A stretch of 64,000 nt of DNA from Flabesymbios commensalis (taxonomy: Eukaryota > Annelida > Polychaeta > Terebellida > Flabelligeridae): the NCBI GenBank assembly GCA_964017125.1, contig OZ024907.1, positions 22,327,876 to 22,391,875 on the forward strand, read 5' to 3'. Below are positions 48,484 to 59,763 of the stretch, one piece after another; positions within the stretch are counted from its first letter, which is position 1, and the number at the start of each line of letters is the position of its first letter. The notes beneath the pieces are model-generated. The model did no database searches. It saw only the letters and a program-made list of their open reading frames with translations, and was not told the DNA's origin. Made by a program: the position numbers and the translations under genes.

Positions 48484-48796
48484 TGAAATGAAATAAATGG
48501 GGTTCTACACCACATTTGTACACATATAGGCTAAACTGGGTAACGAGTACCTCCTGAGGATAGCGAGATGAATGAGGAGTGGTGTCACTGCCCTCCAGAC
48601 ACAGGATTCGAAATTGAGCCCTGTTGGTCTACGGCCGAGCACACTAACTCTTGGTCACGGATGCTGCCCACAATATTCAAAATTTACGATTGAACAGGGA
48701 GGAAACATTTTGTTTCTTTGAAACTTGAATGCCAGAGCAGGAGACGAATCCGCGATCACTGACTTTCCTAGCAGGCACCAGGGCCCCCCGCCCTTT
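48484..48796 (-). mobile_element. Dimeric tRNA-like SINE, copy 1
   Basis: The same layout as 59,456-59,763, more diverged. The tail GTACACATATAGGCTAAACTG and the phrase ACAGGATTCGAAATTGAGCC (plus strand) identify it. Confidence 0.65.
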
Positions 48797-50234
48797 GGTA
48801 TTGTTATTACATATATACAAACACATTACCTGTTATTTTAATATTGGTTCACCAACAGGGGCGCTGCTTAACATCGTTCATATTTTATTCTGCACAACAT
48901 ATTAAATGCGCATAATATATATTGGTCATGTCATTGCCATGCCTTACCTGTGATAATTGAAAGCTATGTTTTTACTATGGTTCTGCCATAATAGTGTTCC
49001 CTGTTCCACTTTGATTTTCATTTATTACAAAAATGTAAAATATATATTTTAAAGTTTTATAATCCACATGCACGGCTGGTCCTCGTCTTCATCATTGACG
49101 TTTGGCCAGTAGCTGGTAGAAAACAATCAATGAATGGGAAAGCGTGAATTCAACTATGATGCTGCGTCATTAAAAAAACCACTATTGGCCCAGCTGCTTA
49201 ATAGACACTGAATCGACATTACTCCAGCACCTAACTCAAACGGTATGCAGTGCATTCTATTAATGAGTGTGTCCGCTCATATAACAAGACAAAACAAGAA
49301 GTTTATTATTGGGTTTGAACTTATAAAATACCCCTATGTTTTATGCACAATAATATACATGCTGGCATACATCTTGCATTTTATTTTGGAAAGTAAAATG
49401 ATAATAGTAGGCTTACATAGTTTAGTTTAGCCAGACCATAGAGTTAACTCTATGGCAATTTACGTGTGATTGTACTCCAGCGGTATTGCCTCATTGTAGT
49501 AGTCAACACGATGCGTACAAAACATAATCTGATAATATATTACACAGGCTATATACGCTATGCTTTCTACAGAAGCTACATCGACTTAATGTCAGTTTAA
49601 TGTTGGGCCAGCAGTGCAGACGGTGGACTATCATTAAACCAGGGATAACTGGATATTCAGTATATTGTTGTGCCGCCCTCTACATCGTTTACCCAGCATT
49701 GAAGGAACATTATTTATTATTATTATTACTATTTGTAAATTCAATTCAAAATAAAGTTATGGCTTTGGTACCACACATTTTAGTGACTTCTAATTAGACC
49801 CCTATTAGCGTGATATTTAGGCCTATATCACAATGTGATTTTGAATATCAGCTTCCATCGATAGGGTCTATAATACAAGAACATAAATTAGTTCTACTAT
49901 TTGTGTTTTTAGCATAGACTTAGGTTGAAATCTACGTTCAGTTTAACTTGAATATAGCTCTTTTTAATATAGCCCAAACATAGGGACGCAGACGGTTAAT
50001 ATACGGCAATATAAATAGCTAAAACTATATGTATAAGGTTGGCACTATTACATATTCAATGCCCGATTTATAAATTAAAAACGGGGCCAAGGGGCCCATG
50101 ATATTTTTCGGAGGGGGGGGGGGCATTGGCCTTAGACGATGGGGCATGTGGCCCATTATTATTTCAAAAGGGGGGCATTTTCCCAACAACAAATAAAACA
50201 CTTAAGGTTCATTCATATCACCTTATATTCCATA
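48797..50234. other. Intergenic, partial MITE only
   Basis: A partial foldback MITE lies at about 49,580-49,705 (TTTAATGTTGGGCCAGCAG). A G run occurs near 50,110. I see no coding sequence. Confidence 0.35.
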
Positions 50235-50238
50235 TTAA

Positions 50239-50399
50239 CCCGTTTGTGACGAGCCCCGGGGATCTCCGTGATTTAGGGAGACCATTCAGATACGAGGCCA
50301 GGAGATCTCTGGGTCTGATTGCATGAGATAACTATGACGTCATAAAATAATCTCGTTTCAGAAACAGCTCAGCAGCACAATAGTCTCGTAGTCAACAGG
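50239..50399. mobile_element. TTAA-flanked 161-bp MITE
   Basis: The ends CCCGTTTGTGACGAG and the inverse of CTCGTAGTCAACAGG are imperfect inverses. TTAA lies on both sides (50,235-50,238 and 50,400-50,403), as expected for piggyBac-type elements. Confidence 0.6.
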
Positions 50400-51174
50400 T
50401 TAAACATTCATCAGGTGTTCATGCTCATAGAAATATCAAAGATTAAATTTATTGGCACACAAGAAGTAAAATCATTCAATAAACCATGTGGACATGAACC
50501 ATATTGGCGGTTATGCTATTATTAAAATCGGAAAAAAAATAGTTTAACATTCAGCGTTTGCAAGTAGGCCCAATCGACTTCACGTCACCACGCACTCACA
50601 TGAGTTAATGTCACTTGTGTCAATCAATTGCGTCAACAATATCTAGTGTTATTGGAGTCGATCACATAGCTTGAGTGCTACTCATTGTCTGCCTCGGGTC
50701 CTGTTGGATCTCTTCTTGGGGCAGTGTCATCAAATTCCTCTGTTGTTGCCGCTAGGCCTACACCTAATTCACCTTAAACCGCTAAGCGCGACTGTAGCCG
50801 CTTTAATCTGTTTTATTCGCCATTTAAACATCAAGATTTGTACAATGCTTAGTCATAAAATACAAATTAAACAAATAAGAGTTGTTTTCTCTCACTTAAA
50901 GTTGTGGGTCAAGGTGGTGAGACACAACTCCAAGTGTGTGAAGGGGCAATATATTACTATTATTAGTCACAATGAACAAATTTTCTACAATATTTGCTGT
51001 ACAAAATAACTTTGTAGGCCTATTATTATTCGCTATATATTGGTCCATTTATTGAGAATTTTTTTGCTTTTGATTTTAATGGCACATATAGCCTAAGTCT
51101 ATATAGACATCTACAACACGTTCAAGTGGGAGATTAACCTTTGAAAATACATTGATAAATGGGGATACAACAGG

Positions 51175-51345
51175 TGTAGCGAAGTTGTGGCGAGGTTACT
51201 TAGCCCCATGTGGAGAGGTTACCAAAGCTGTGGCGAGGTTACTCAGCCTTCTGTAGCGAGTTTACCAAATCTGTGGCGAGATTACCAATACCTGTGGCGA
51301 GGTTACCTTGTGGCAAGGTTACAGTCAGGTTACAGTCAGGTTTCA
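51175..51345 (+). repeat. CTGTGGCGAGGTTAC minisatellite
   Basis: About eight degenerate units of 15-27 bp (GTGGCGAGGTTACTCAGCC, GTGGCGAGATTACCAATACC, GTTACAGTCAG). The open frames through it are by-products. From 50,404 to 51,175 nothing is recognised. Confidence 0.7.
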
Positions 51346-51539
51346 GTAGCTCGTTTTCTGCCATACTCCATTTAAATTTTATTGGTAGGCCCCATATAGG
51401 CCTATGTTTTGGATCATGGGATGCCGAACCTTGACTCTGTTCTAACAGCGCTGAATACTAATACTGAAATCAATACAGCGATACACAGCTCACAATTTGA
51501 CAGTGTGGGCCGTAATGGGCATTTATTGGCGGCACTACC

Positions 51540-51730
51540 ATGTCTAAAATAAGAAATACCGGAATTCCGTGCCCAGTCTCTATATATAGCCTAAATGGTA
51601 AATGCACAGCACAACAATTAAAAAAAAAATTGCAGCTCTATTCTATGGACATGTTTACATCATATGGTCATATTAATAAGCCAAAATAGAATCACTGATT
51701 TGTTTATGATTTTAGACTGAGCCAGTCCCT
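51540..51730 (+). mobile_element. TTAA-type foldback MITE, right part
   Basis: ATGGACATGTTTACATCATA and GACTGAGCCAGTCCCT followed by TTAA match the right half of 62,784-63,065. The left half is missing. Confidence 0.65.
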
Positions 51731-51947
51731 TTAATGCAGCAGGCAGGGCCTAGAACTTAATTATCTTGAAAAATCCTATGGCCCACTAAAATTAACTTGT
51801 TGCGTCAAAAGCAAAGATAGGCCTATATAGTGTGGAGCAGCGATAGAATGATGTCGAGCCAGTTTTATTTTTTGCGAGAATCCCATTTAGACCTACTCTT
51901 TACAAGTCAGGCACTGGGTATTCTTTACATCAGGAGCCAGAAACACC

Positions 51948-52025
51948 AGATAACACGATACATTGGCCCAATGCTGATGTAATGCAGGCCACTGTCTGCA
52001 ACTCTTGGCCAATATTATTTCAAGC
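51948..52025. mobile_element. Degenerate foldback MITE
   Basis: AACACGATACATTGGCCC and AATGCTGATGTAATGC followed by GGCCACTGTCTGC match one arm and centre of the CCCAGCAAACAC family. The second arm is decayed. Confidence 0.45.
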
Positions 52026-52596
52026 AAAACCCTTTACAGTCTATAATGACCATATTTATTCATGAACCTATATTTTATCTGAACACTTCTTAAAAACGAA
52101 AGTAGGCCTACCTAACCTAGGGACCCCAAACGTTATATTGGACATATTCATAAGGATTGGTGTACAGAAATGTCAACCGTTTCTCACACACAACACCATT
52201 ATTTCCCCTAAATAGGACACAAACTCAGGCAAAATGAACTTAATAAATAAAAATGTATATTTCACCATACTTTGTCCCTTTTTCATGTCAGATGGTCGTA
52301 ATGAAAGGGTTAACTTGATCGGTTGACATGATCGGGCATTGCAATAAATTACATTATTTGGTCATATTTCACACCAGAAGTGTATAAATTATATCAATGT
52401 GCAATGCCTTTTACTGCCGAGTTCAAAAATCTATTTTTAATAATACAAAATCGGCTATTTTTGGAGATAAAAATCTTGGCCAAGACCTAATTGTTATATT
52501 GCGTAACATAACACAGTTGTGTCAAGTGAGGCAGAGAGGGGTATGAGAAAGTGGCGAACCCTCCCACGACAGACTGCTGGCATTCATGAACACCCA

Positions 52597-52705
52597 CCCA
52601 GCTATCACGAGGCATTGACCCGATGTTGTTTTAATGTTGTGCCAAAGTCGAAGACGGCGGGCCAGCATTAGAACAACATTGGGTCAATGCCTCGTGTTTG
52701 CTGGG
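52597..52705. mobile_element. Foldback MITE, whole, first of a cluster
   Basis: The hairpin runs from CCCAGCTATCACGAGG to CCTCGTGTTTGCTGGG. The arms (CATTGACCCGATGTTG and CAACATTGGGTCAATG) are almost exact inverses, and the centre is GTCGAAGACGGCGGGCC. Confidence 0.8.
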
Positions 52706-53015
52706 TTGCGGTCACAGCTGATCAGCAAACTCGATTCGTTGACACAATATTAGCCTGATGGTGGCCCATCGTTTACAACAATGTGTCGGCATTAGCCCAG
52801 CATTGCCATACCAGTATATAGGCCCTAACACGATAAACGTTCACTCAATGCTAGCTTAATGCTGGCCTATCGTCTACGACCATGGCTCAGCTGTAAAACA
52901 GCATTGGCTAAAGGTCTCATTTTTGCGAGGAACACCGGCAACTCGATACCCTGACACAATGTTGGTTCAATGTTGGAAGAGTGTCATAGATGATGGCACA
53001 ACATTTCGGAAAGGA
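52706..53015. repeat. Three further degenerate foldback MITEs in a row
   Basis: Decayed copies at about 52,728-52,825, 52,826-52,933 and 52,934-53,010 keep the arm and centre order (for example CACTCAATGCTAGC, GGCCTATCGTCTACGACC, GACACAATGTTGGTTC). With the copy at 52,597 they make a four-member cluster. Confidence 0.55.
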
Positions 53016-53320
53016 AGTATATACTTGATTTACAAGTGAGCAAATACGGCCTTCTGGCAGCACTATGGCAGAAAGAGACAGGACGCCAGTTAAAAAGCAG
53101 TAAATGCCTGGTATACCATGGAGCAGATAATGCCTTCTGACATTGCACAGACAGAACAGATAGTAACGGAAGTTAACGACAGACGTTTGCCTGGAAAGTC
53201 AACCTAAAATTTTGTCAACAAACTAAAAACTTGTAGTAACCATATCTTTACCGTACAGGAGTGCACGTGCTCTGCGCAAGGTAAAGGGACGTTACAATGA
53301 GCTTTTGGCGGGAGTTTAAG

Positions 53321-54308
53321 ATAGGTATCGTAACGTGAATCTTTTTGTAGGAAATGTATCGTAACAGGACAAGTGTTACTCCAGTGAAGCTTTAGTGGTA
53401 TCGTAACTGTACACTCTTTGTTTTATTGGTCTTGAAATGGTATCGTAACTGGACATTGAGAATACTTAACATGTATTGAATGTATCGTAACAGGACAAGT
53501 GATATTCCAGCATAGACTGTTCTGTGGTATCGTAACTGTACTATTCACTTCACATTTTTTTAATTGGTATCGTAACTGTACGTGCTATGTTTAAACCAAT
53601 ATAAGCTATAAATTGCACATTTTAGCTAGGATTGTTGCGACAGCTAAGATGCAAAGCCGCACTTTTCGCTGACAGTAAAATTAAATGTTACTTTTTTGGG
53701 ATACCAATGCCAGACATTCTTTTTTAAAGACTGGTTGTGTAACAGGACATCGGAATATACAGATGGTTATGTAACAGGACATTGAAATAACAGTGGTTAC
53801 GTAACATGACATTGAAGATGACAGTGGTTATGTAACATGACTACGTCGAGCAATCCATGATGCTGGGTGGTTATGTAACATGACGTAATTTGAAATAATA
53901 GATAGACATGGTTATGTAACAGGACATGATTTCTTACAAAATAAGGTCGATCAATACTGATCCAATCACTGTCTTTTTTGTTATCTTTTTTTGTTTTGAT
54001 GATTACAAAAATGGTGCAAAGCCGTAGTACAAACAATTTTTTTGTCATCGTAAATTTTTTAAAATATTTGTATTTTCTGTGCAACGCCAGGAAAGAAAAT
54101 GGTGAAATGTAGTTGAATTTTACTTCTTTACCAGCACACCACTTGTTAAATGTGCATAATGTTAGTTATATAACACATTACACAATTAAATGGATATGGA
54201 CGTACTCTGATTAGAAAAACCTCTGCTACAACTAGATATATCGTTTGAATAATATACAAATATTTGTAGATTTGCAAAACACCCCCTGTCCTGTTACGTA
54301 AACACCTT
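53321..54308 (+). repeat. Spaced array of GTAAC-containing 18-mers
   Basis: About 14 copies of a motif close to GGTATCGTAACTGTAC or GGTTATGTAACAGGACAT sit 25-80 bases apart (53,325; 53,352; 53,396; 53,438; 53,478; 53,524; 53,565; 53,733; 53,763; 53,794; 53,825; 53,868; 53,909), plus one inverted at 54,287. Two subtypes fill separate halves. The first half shows a higher-order period of about 125 bp. No coding sequence. It resembles subterminal binding-site arrays of DNA transposons, but no element ends are identified. Confidence 0.7.
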
Positions 54309-54546
54309 TGGTGGGGTGCTCTCACAATATCTCATTTTTTTTTATATATTTGTAAGGTGCCTGCTATCTTTTTTCATGTTATTTATGAAACTAGATACAA
54401 TAAGGTACATTACGATCTAGTTTTTACATTATTATTTTGCATTTTAAAAATTGATAAAATTCGACCATTATATCAGAAACAGCCACTTGCGTTATTATCC
54501 TTTTTTTATCACCACGGTCACGCATGCCTAAACTTATAAACGCATA

Positions 54547-54652
54547 CCCAGCAATCACAAAACATTTGTATAACACTTGCACAACGACGGTCTTACGTCT
54601 TTGATGGACCAGCATTGTGCAACTGTTATAAAGATGTTTGATGTTTGCTGGG
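54547..54652. mobile_element. Foldback MITE (CCCAGCAAACAC family)
   Basis: This is a 106-bp hairpin from CCCAGCAATCAC to GTTTGCTGGG with TA directly on both sides, possibly its target duplication. It sits inside the long minus-strand open frame at 54,424-55,059. Confidence 0.75.
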
Positions 54653-55129
54653 TATAGACCTAATATGCGGTGTGTGTGCAATGGACCGGTGCAGAGGTGG
54701 CGACCGCTAATCATGCATGCATGAGTGTTTATATGACAGTCAATGATGTCTGCCGATGTAAGAATAAGCCTGATAGCATTATGATCGGGAGAAAATACAT
54801 GGCAAAAAGAAAATTGGGACTTGAAAATCCTTGGCATATGGCGGACACCACAGTTGGCCACGGGATTTAGCATTGGCGGAAATCCGTTCCACCACTTCAC
54901 TTGACAGTAGGTGAGGTTGGCATTATACCCGGGAGCGATGCAGTGAGGGAGCACTGTATATGCATATCCCCCCCCCCCAATATTAGTTGCATTGTGCGAA
55001 AATTGAATTACATGGATAGGCCTACAACTACGAAGGACAGTCCAAAACAATGTCACCACATCTCGGAAAGGGTTCCGCTGCGTTCACCCGCGAGGCGATT
55101 TAATCGTGTCAATGGAAAGTCAGCCTAAG

Positions 55130-55392
55130 AAAGGAAATGAATCAGGCTTTCAGGCCACTTTTGTGCACATACAGGCTAAATTGGGCCAGAAGAACCTCCT
55201 GAGAATGGTGAGATGACACTGCCCTCCAGACACAGGATTCGAAATTCAAACCCTGGAGGTCTGAGGCCAGACATGCTACCTCTCGGTCACAGAGGCTCCC
55301 CACAATACAGAGTTTTACGAGGCCGGGAAACGAACCCCGAACTCTAGCGTGGAAGGCAGCGGTGCTAACTACTACCCTAGGGCCCCCGCCCC
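55130..55392 (-). mobile_element. Dimeric tRNA-like SINE, copy 2
   Basis: Plus-strand text CAGACACAGGATTCGAAATT, GCTACCTCTCGGTCACAGAG and GAAACGAACCCCGAACTC corresponds to the two tRNA-like heads read in reverse. It lacks about 45 bases present in the other two copies between the heads. A small hairpin (GAGCGATAG...CTATCGCTC) follows at 55,530-55,565. Confidence 0.75.
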
Positions 55393-56264
55393 AAACCAGC
55401 CTAAGATAGCGCTCCGCTGGCGGTATACGATCGATTTAACCCCTATTAACGCCCACGAAATACATTTTACCTAACTTATTGCTTTATAATAATATTAATA
55501 ATAGCTTTATTTCACGAGGGTAAACCAAATGAGCGATAGCTCATCTGTAGGACTATCGCTCATCTGCCTTGGGGCCCTCAACATATACAAATAAATATAA
55601 CGTTAGTCTACAATATTTAAATATTTAAAACAAAATCACATTTTTGTACATGTGATGATATATATAGCCTACATATTTTCGTGTATATGACAGGAAAATA
55701 TGGTTACGGTAAATATACAGACATTGGCTAGATACTAAAAACACTATTACAATAATATGCCAATGAGCAAAATCACGTTGTGCCGGAGATGTGATGACAT
55801 ATACATAAAATGAATACACACTCTAGCTACATGGCCCAAAGTAGAGTTTACATTGACATTTTGATACGTAAATCAAATTTATTGACCATTTAGGCCTATG
55901 AATCCACTCAGCTGAGTTTTAAAAATTCCATCAGTTATCTAGGGCCTATCATGTAAGAGCATTTTCAAAACACTTCCCGAAAAATATTTTGGCCATTTTA
56001 ACCAATTTGTGATGATGTCGGTATCTTACGTTTCAGATACATGTCACGTTCTAACCCGAAACATAGTGGAGGCCGATATAGAACTAACTACAGTGGCTGA
56101 AACAGGTTGGAGAGGACGACACAACTAGAAAGCAGACTTTCGCTCTAACCATTGAAAATATATTTTTTATGGCTCTAACCACAGATATAGGGGAAACCGG
56201 GGCACCATTTTTTCTTCAAAAATAACTAGAAAGAGTTGTTCGGAAACGAACTCGAAAGCAGCCC

Positions 56265-56510
56265 TCCGTTATCGACAGTCGGCCATTTCAAATTTGCTAT
56301 AGATCAGCAAACTTTCTCAAGGTTTATTTTATATTACCGCTTTAGCTATCATGCAAGATTTCCGAGATATTGAGAAAAAACAATTAAAAATGACCGCCAG
56401 TTGGCCATTTTGGATATTATTTCTGCAAAATTTGTCATGGGTTATCCTTGTGTGAGCTCTTACATTTTGTTTTATATTCATGGACCAGCTATTTTGCATT
56501 TTTTTGAGTT
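56265..56510 (+). repeat. Strongly diverged monomers of the ~144-bp family
   Basis: CAGTCGGCCATTTCAAATTTG, CAGTTGGCCATTTTGGATA and TTACATTTTGTTTTATA occur in the order of the array monomer. No element ends are visible, so this is an old fragment. Confidence 0.5.
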
Positions 56511-57149
56511 ATGTAAATATCACAAAATTACTCAAATTCAATTTTTTTTGCTCATAAAAGGTAATCAGGTCATTGGCTGACATAGCTGAGCATATTTGCC
56601 AAATTAAAAGAAGATTGGATAGAAACTTGTTCCTTAAAGGCGCTAAACGAGCAGATTTTCGCTAGTGGCCATAGTAGGTGATGATATGGGGATCAAAATG
56701 TCACCAAAACAACGACCAGTGGTACGGGATGACTATGTGAAGCATGAGGAAGCAGAAGTTGATAGATTAGTAGTTATCTTGAAAACAAGTAATTAACTGC
56801 GGCGACGGGTCGTGTGGAATACAGTAAGCAGCCAGATACCATTCACGGCTGACCCCGCGGCTAACAGAACCATTCACGGCTAACAGAGCTAAAAAACCCA
56901 TGTCATTTGCCTGGGTATTGGCCTTTAATTACAGGGAGTGTTGAAATTATAGGGCCTACACAAAATCCAAAATTCCTTGGAAATTGGATTTACCACCAAA
57001 AAACATGATTTTACTCATATCTCTCAAACACTTTGAACTGCAAGCACCATGCTGAGAATTTACGCTCATCATTTGCTACTTTCCAATAAATTTACAAAAT
57101 TTCTGATGCTTATATTTAACAAAGATTAAAGAACGTTTGAGGTCAAAGT

Positions 57150-57540
57150 TGCATTCCTAAATTGGACGCATTGAGGATGTATTTAAGATGTAGTGGGGAT
57201 GCATGAGATGCATTGTGGATGAAATGTGGATGTAGCCATAAATAAGGGATGCAGGGAGTTTCAACACTGTGGATGCAAAAGGGATGCAGAAAGAATGCAT
57301 TTTTGCACCCTGAGATGCAGAGGATGCAAATACAAACAAATTACCGAGGATGCAGGGGATGTGAAATGGATGCAGGAGGCATGCAGACATTTTCATACTG
57401 GATGCAAGGCATGCATTGTGGATGCACCACAAACTGCATCCTTTTCTTTCCATCCTGCTGTATCTGCAGATGACTTCAGACACTGGATGCAAGGGATGCC
57501 AGAAAGATGCATCATTGCATCCTCAGCTTTAAATATACCT
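57150..57540 (+). repeat. GGATGCA-rich tract, left part
   Basis: GGATGCA, GATGCA or ATGCAT-type motifs occur about 20 times at irregular short intervals. Frames opened by the repeat are not genes. Confidence 0.75.
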
Positions 57541-58379
57541 GCAATCTGATTGGCTTATATTTAACTGCAGTGCAGATATGAACAATGAATCCTGGGACTA
57601 TCTTCAAAACTATCCTCTCAGGCTTAGGCAGCCATCTAGTGAAAATGGTGTATTTTCACACTGTCAGCTCAATTATATACATTTATAAAGTAAGATGGGG
57701 CCATCTTGAAGTCTAGCCATGACAGATAGGTTGAACTAAACATGGAGATCATATTTGACTTTTCCAAGCATGAAAACTGCATGCAGGTATGTGCTTATAA
57801 TTACAAGTAATCTTTTTCTATGTATACAAACAAATCAGTTGTGAAGATTACTGTACAAATCAAAACCTTTATAAATTAGGACCTACATTAAGATATCATG
57901 CAGGCTAATAATTTCCTGTATGATCATAAGGTTGAGTTTTAGGCCATTATGTGCAGAGACATGAAGTGAAATTTTCAGCGAATGCTCTCCGAACATTCGT
58001 CATGTAATAGTCGAGTTAGTCGCCATGAAGGCTACATTTTCTGAGTGTTCGCCACAGTCGCTGACCATTTGCTGAACATTCGTCTTGCATTCGTTGGGAG
58101 AGAATTCACTGTACATTTGCTAAATGTTCGCTAAGCTCTACCAATGAAAGTATTCACCGAAATCTAGTTTTTCTAGTAAGGGCAGTGACGATACACGTTG
58201 TGGTGATTTGAATGGAAAACAGGGGTTCTTTATGACACCAAGACTAGTATGACAACCATACCAGAAAAAAGTGTGTGACATGGAAATTAAAATTTACTTT
58301 GGTTTTCTACTTTAATAATGTATAACAGGATTTGCTTGTGGGGAGGGAGGCTAGTGGTGCATTCAGGGCTGTGCTGGGT

Positions 58380-58465
58380 GTATGTAGCTTTGGATGGAGA
58401 GGCTGCTACCAGGGATGCAACCAGGGATGCAGGGAATGCTACCAGGGATGCAGCCAGGGTAGTAG
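58380..58465 (+). repeat. ACCAGGGATGCA repeats
   Basis: Four or five units of CAGGGATGCA(AC) link this stretch to 57,150 and 59,140. Confidence 0.7.
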
Positions 58466-58620
58466 TAGTAAATCATTGCTTTACGTCACTTTTCGGCACA
58501 AAAGGTCTTTTAAGTGACATTATAATACGATAAAAACGTTGTAGTCAATTGATGAGATGAATGATGTACAGATGATGATGTGAGGGTGGGGGTGATAGGG
58601 CATGGTGGGTTATTGAGAGC
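58466..58620 (+). repeat. Dispersed ~155-bp repeat, copy 1
   Basis: ATTGCTTTACGTCACTT, TAATACGATAAAAA, GATGAGATGAATGATGTAC and GATAGGGCATGGTGGGTT recur in the same order at 61,985-62,140. The family is unknown. Confidence 0.75.
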
Positions 58621-58704
58621 GATTTCCTTCGCTCGCCCGATAAGGGGTTCTGGGCATGTCTAGGGAATATACCCCCAGACATGCCCAGACGGCCGGAGAC
58701 TTGA

Positions 58705-58860
58705 GTTTCGCTGTACAATTTAATGATGAAACTCTTTGGCATTTCGCGCAGCTCCGCTATCCTCGGGTCGGATAGTCCCCAGAGTAACAATAGGAAGGAT
58801 CACTCCCTCTGGGTAACTCCATTCATCCCACGTGAAAGACCTAATGTCAAACACGCTATT
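58705..58860 (-). pseudogene. Coding-like fragment, unknown family
   Basis: A minus-strand stretch reads SVFDIRSFTWDEWSYPEGV, then ILPIVTLGTIRPEDSG, to a stop. The composition is protein-like and more GC-rich than the surroundings (58.6-59.1 kb). It could be a decayed element protein; I do not recognise it. Confidence 0.25.
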
Positions 58861-59139
58861 GTCGGTTATTAAAGGCTACCACGGCCTACATCAGCGCCAG
58901 CACTGATGCGGGTGCTGCATTGGCTCCGCTGTTGAGCGGAGGAACCAGGGTACGCCACTGGCAATCCGCCCGAAGATTATAGCCAGATACGAGGAGGCTG
59001 CAGCTGCCCTTGGATGATTGCTGTAGACTAGTGCTTCCGTACAATGCCGTACACAGCATCCAACAGACGGAACAGATCCCTAATGACCCTCCCCAGATGG
59101 GGGCAAAAAGTACTACTACTAGCAATCATCCCAGTACCC

Positions 59140-59425
59140 CTGCAGCCAGGGATGCAGGGGATGCAACAGGGGATGCAACCAGGGATGCCCAGGGGATGCA
59201 ACCAGGGATGCTTTATGCATCCTTTGCATCCAAGCAAGGATGTGCTCATTTAAATATTGGGATGCGCTCATTTAAATAATTCGTCTGTGGGCATCCCCTG
59301 TGCATCCTCTGTGCATGTTTCCTTCATTATGCTTGCCCATTCACATTTCGGACTATTTTGCATCCTCTCTGCATCCTTGATGATTGCATCCTCTTTGCAT
59401 GCTTGGCATTTTGACTTGGGATAAT
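59140..59425. repeat. GGATGCA / TGCATCC tract, right part
   Basis: Up to 59,260 the motif is in the GGATGCA direction; from 59,285 it appears as TGCATCC (GTGCATCCTCTGTGCATG, TTGCATCCTCTCTGCATCC). The change of direction suggests the two ends of one element, although its termini are not clear. Confidence 0.65.
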
Positions 59426-59455
59426 AACTTGGCTTCAATATATATAATTAATTCA

Positions 59456-59763
59456 ATAAAAAATGAAATGAATCGGGCTTTAGGCCACCTTTGTGCACAT
59501 ATAGGCTAAACTGGGCCAGGAGAACCTCCTGAGGATGGTGAGACGTTTCTGCCCTCCAAACACAGGATTCGAAATTCGAGCCCTGGCGGTCTGAGGCCGA
59601 GCACGCTACCTCTCGGTCACGGAGGCTCCCCACAATACTGACTTTCACACGTGGATGGGGAAGAAACATTTTTGTTTCTTTCAAACCGTCGAGACCGGGA
59701 AGCGAACCTCGAACTCTGGCGTGAAAAGCAGAGATGCTAACCACTCCCCTAGGGCCCCCGCCC
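59456..59763 (-). mobile_element. Dimeric tRNA-like SINE, copy 3 (best preserved)
   Basis: On the minus strand the 5' head reads GGGGAGTGGTTAGCATC (box A-like) and GAGGTTCGCTTCCCGG (box B-like). A second head follows, with GTGACCGAGAGGTAGC and GGGCTCGAATTTCGAATCC. The tail holds CTCAGGAGGTTCTCCTGG, TTTAGCCTATATGTGCAC and an AT-rich end. Three copies share it, all in the same direction. Two tRNA-like units in tandem make it a dimeric SINE. Confidence 0.8.

Noticed and set aside
51187-51434. Two overlapping plus-strand frames of 62 and 74 codons
   Set aside because: They are produced by the GTGGCGAGGTTAC minisatellite.
53321-54308. CRISPR array
   Set aside because: The motifs are degenerate, spacers vary widely in length, one copy is inverted, and the context is eukaryotic.
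54424-55059. Minus-strand open frame of 211 codons
   Set aside because: It runs through a complete foldback MITE (54,547-54,652) and a poly-C run, has no recognisable domain and a composition rich in His/Cys typical of chance frames.
55260-55340. Genuine tRNA gene
   Set aside because: The box A and box B-like words belong to a SINE present in three copies with a shared non-tRNA tail.
57226-57549. Open frames on both strands through the GGATGCA tract
   Set aside because: A short motif repeat with a period not divisible by three opens several frames at once; no protein family fits.
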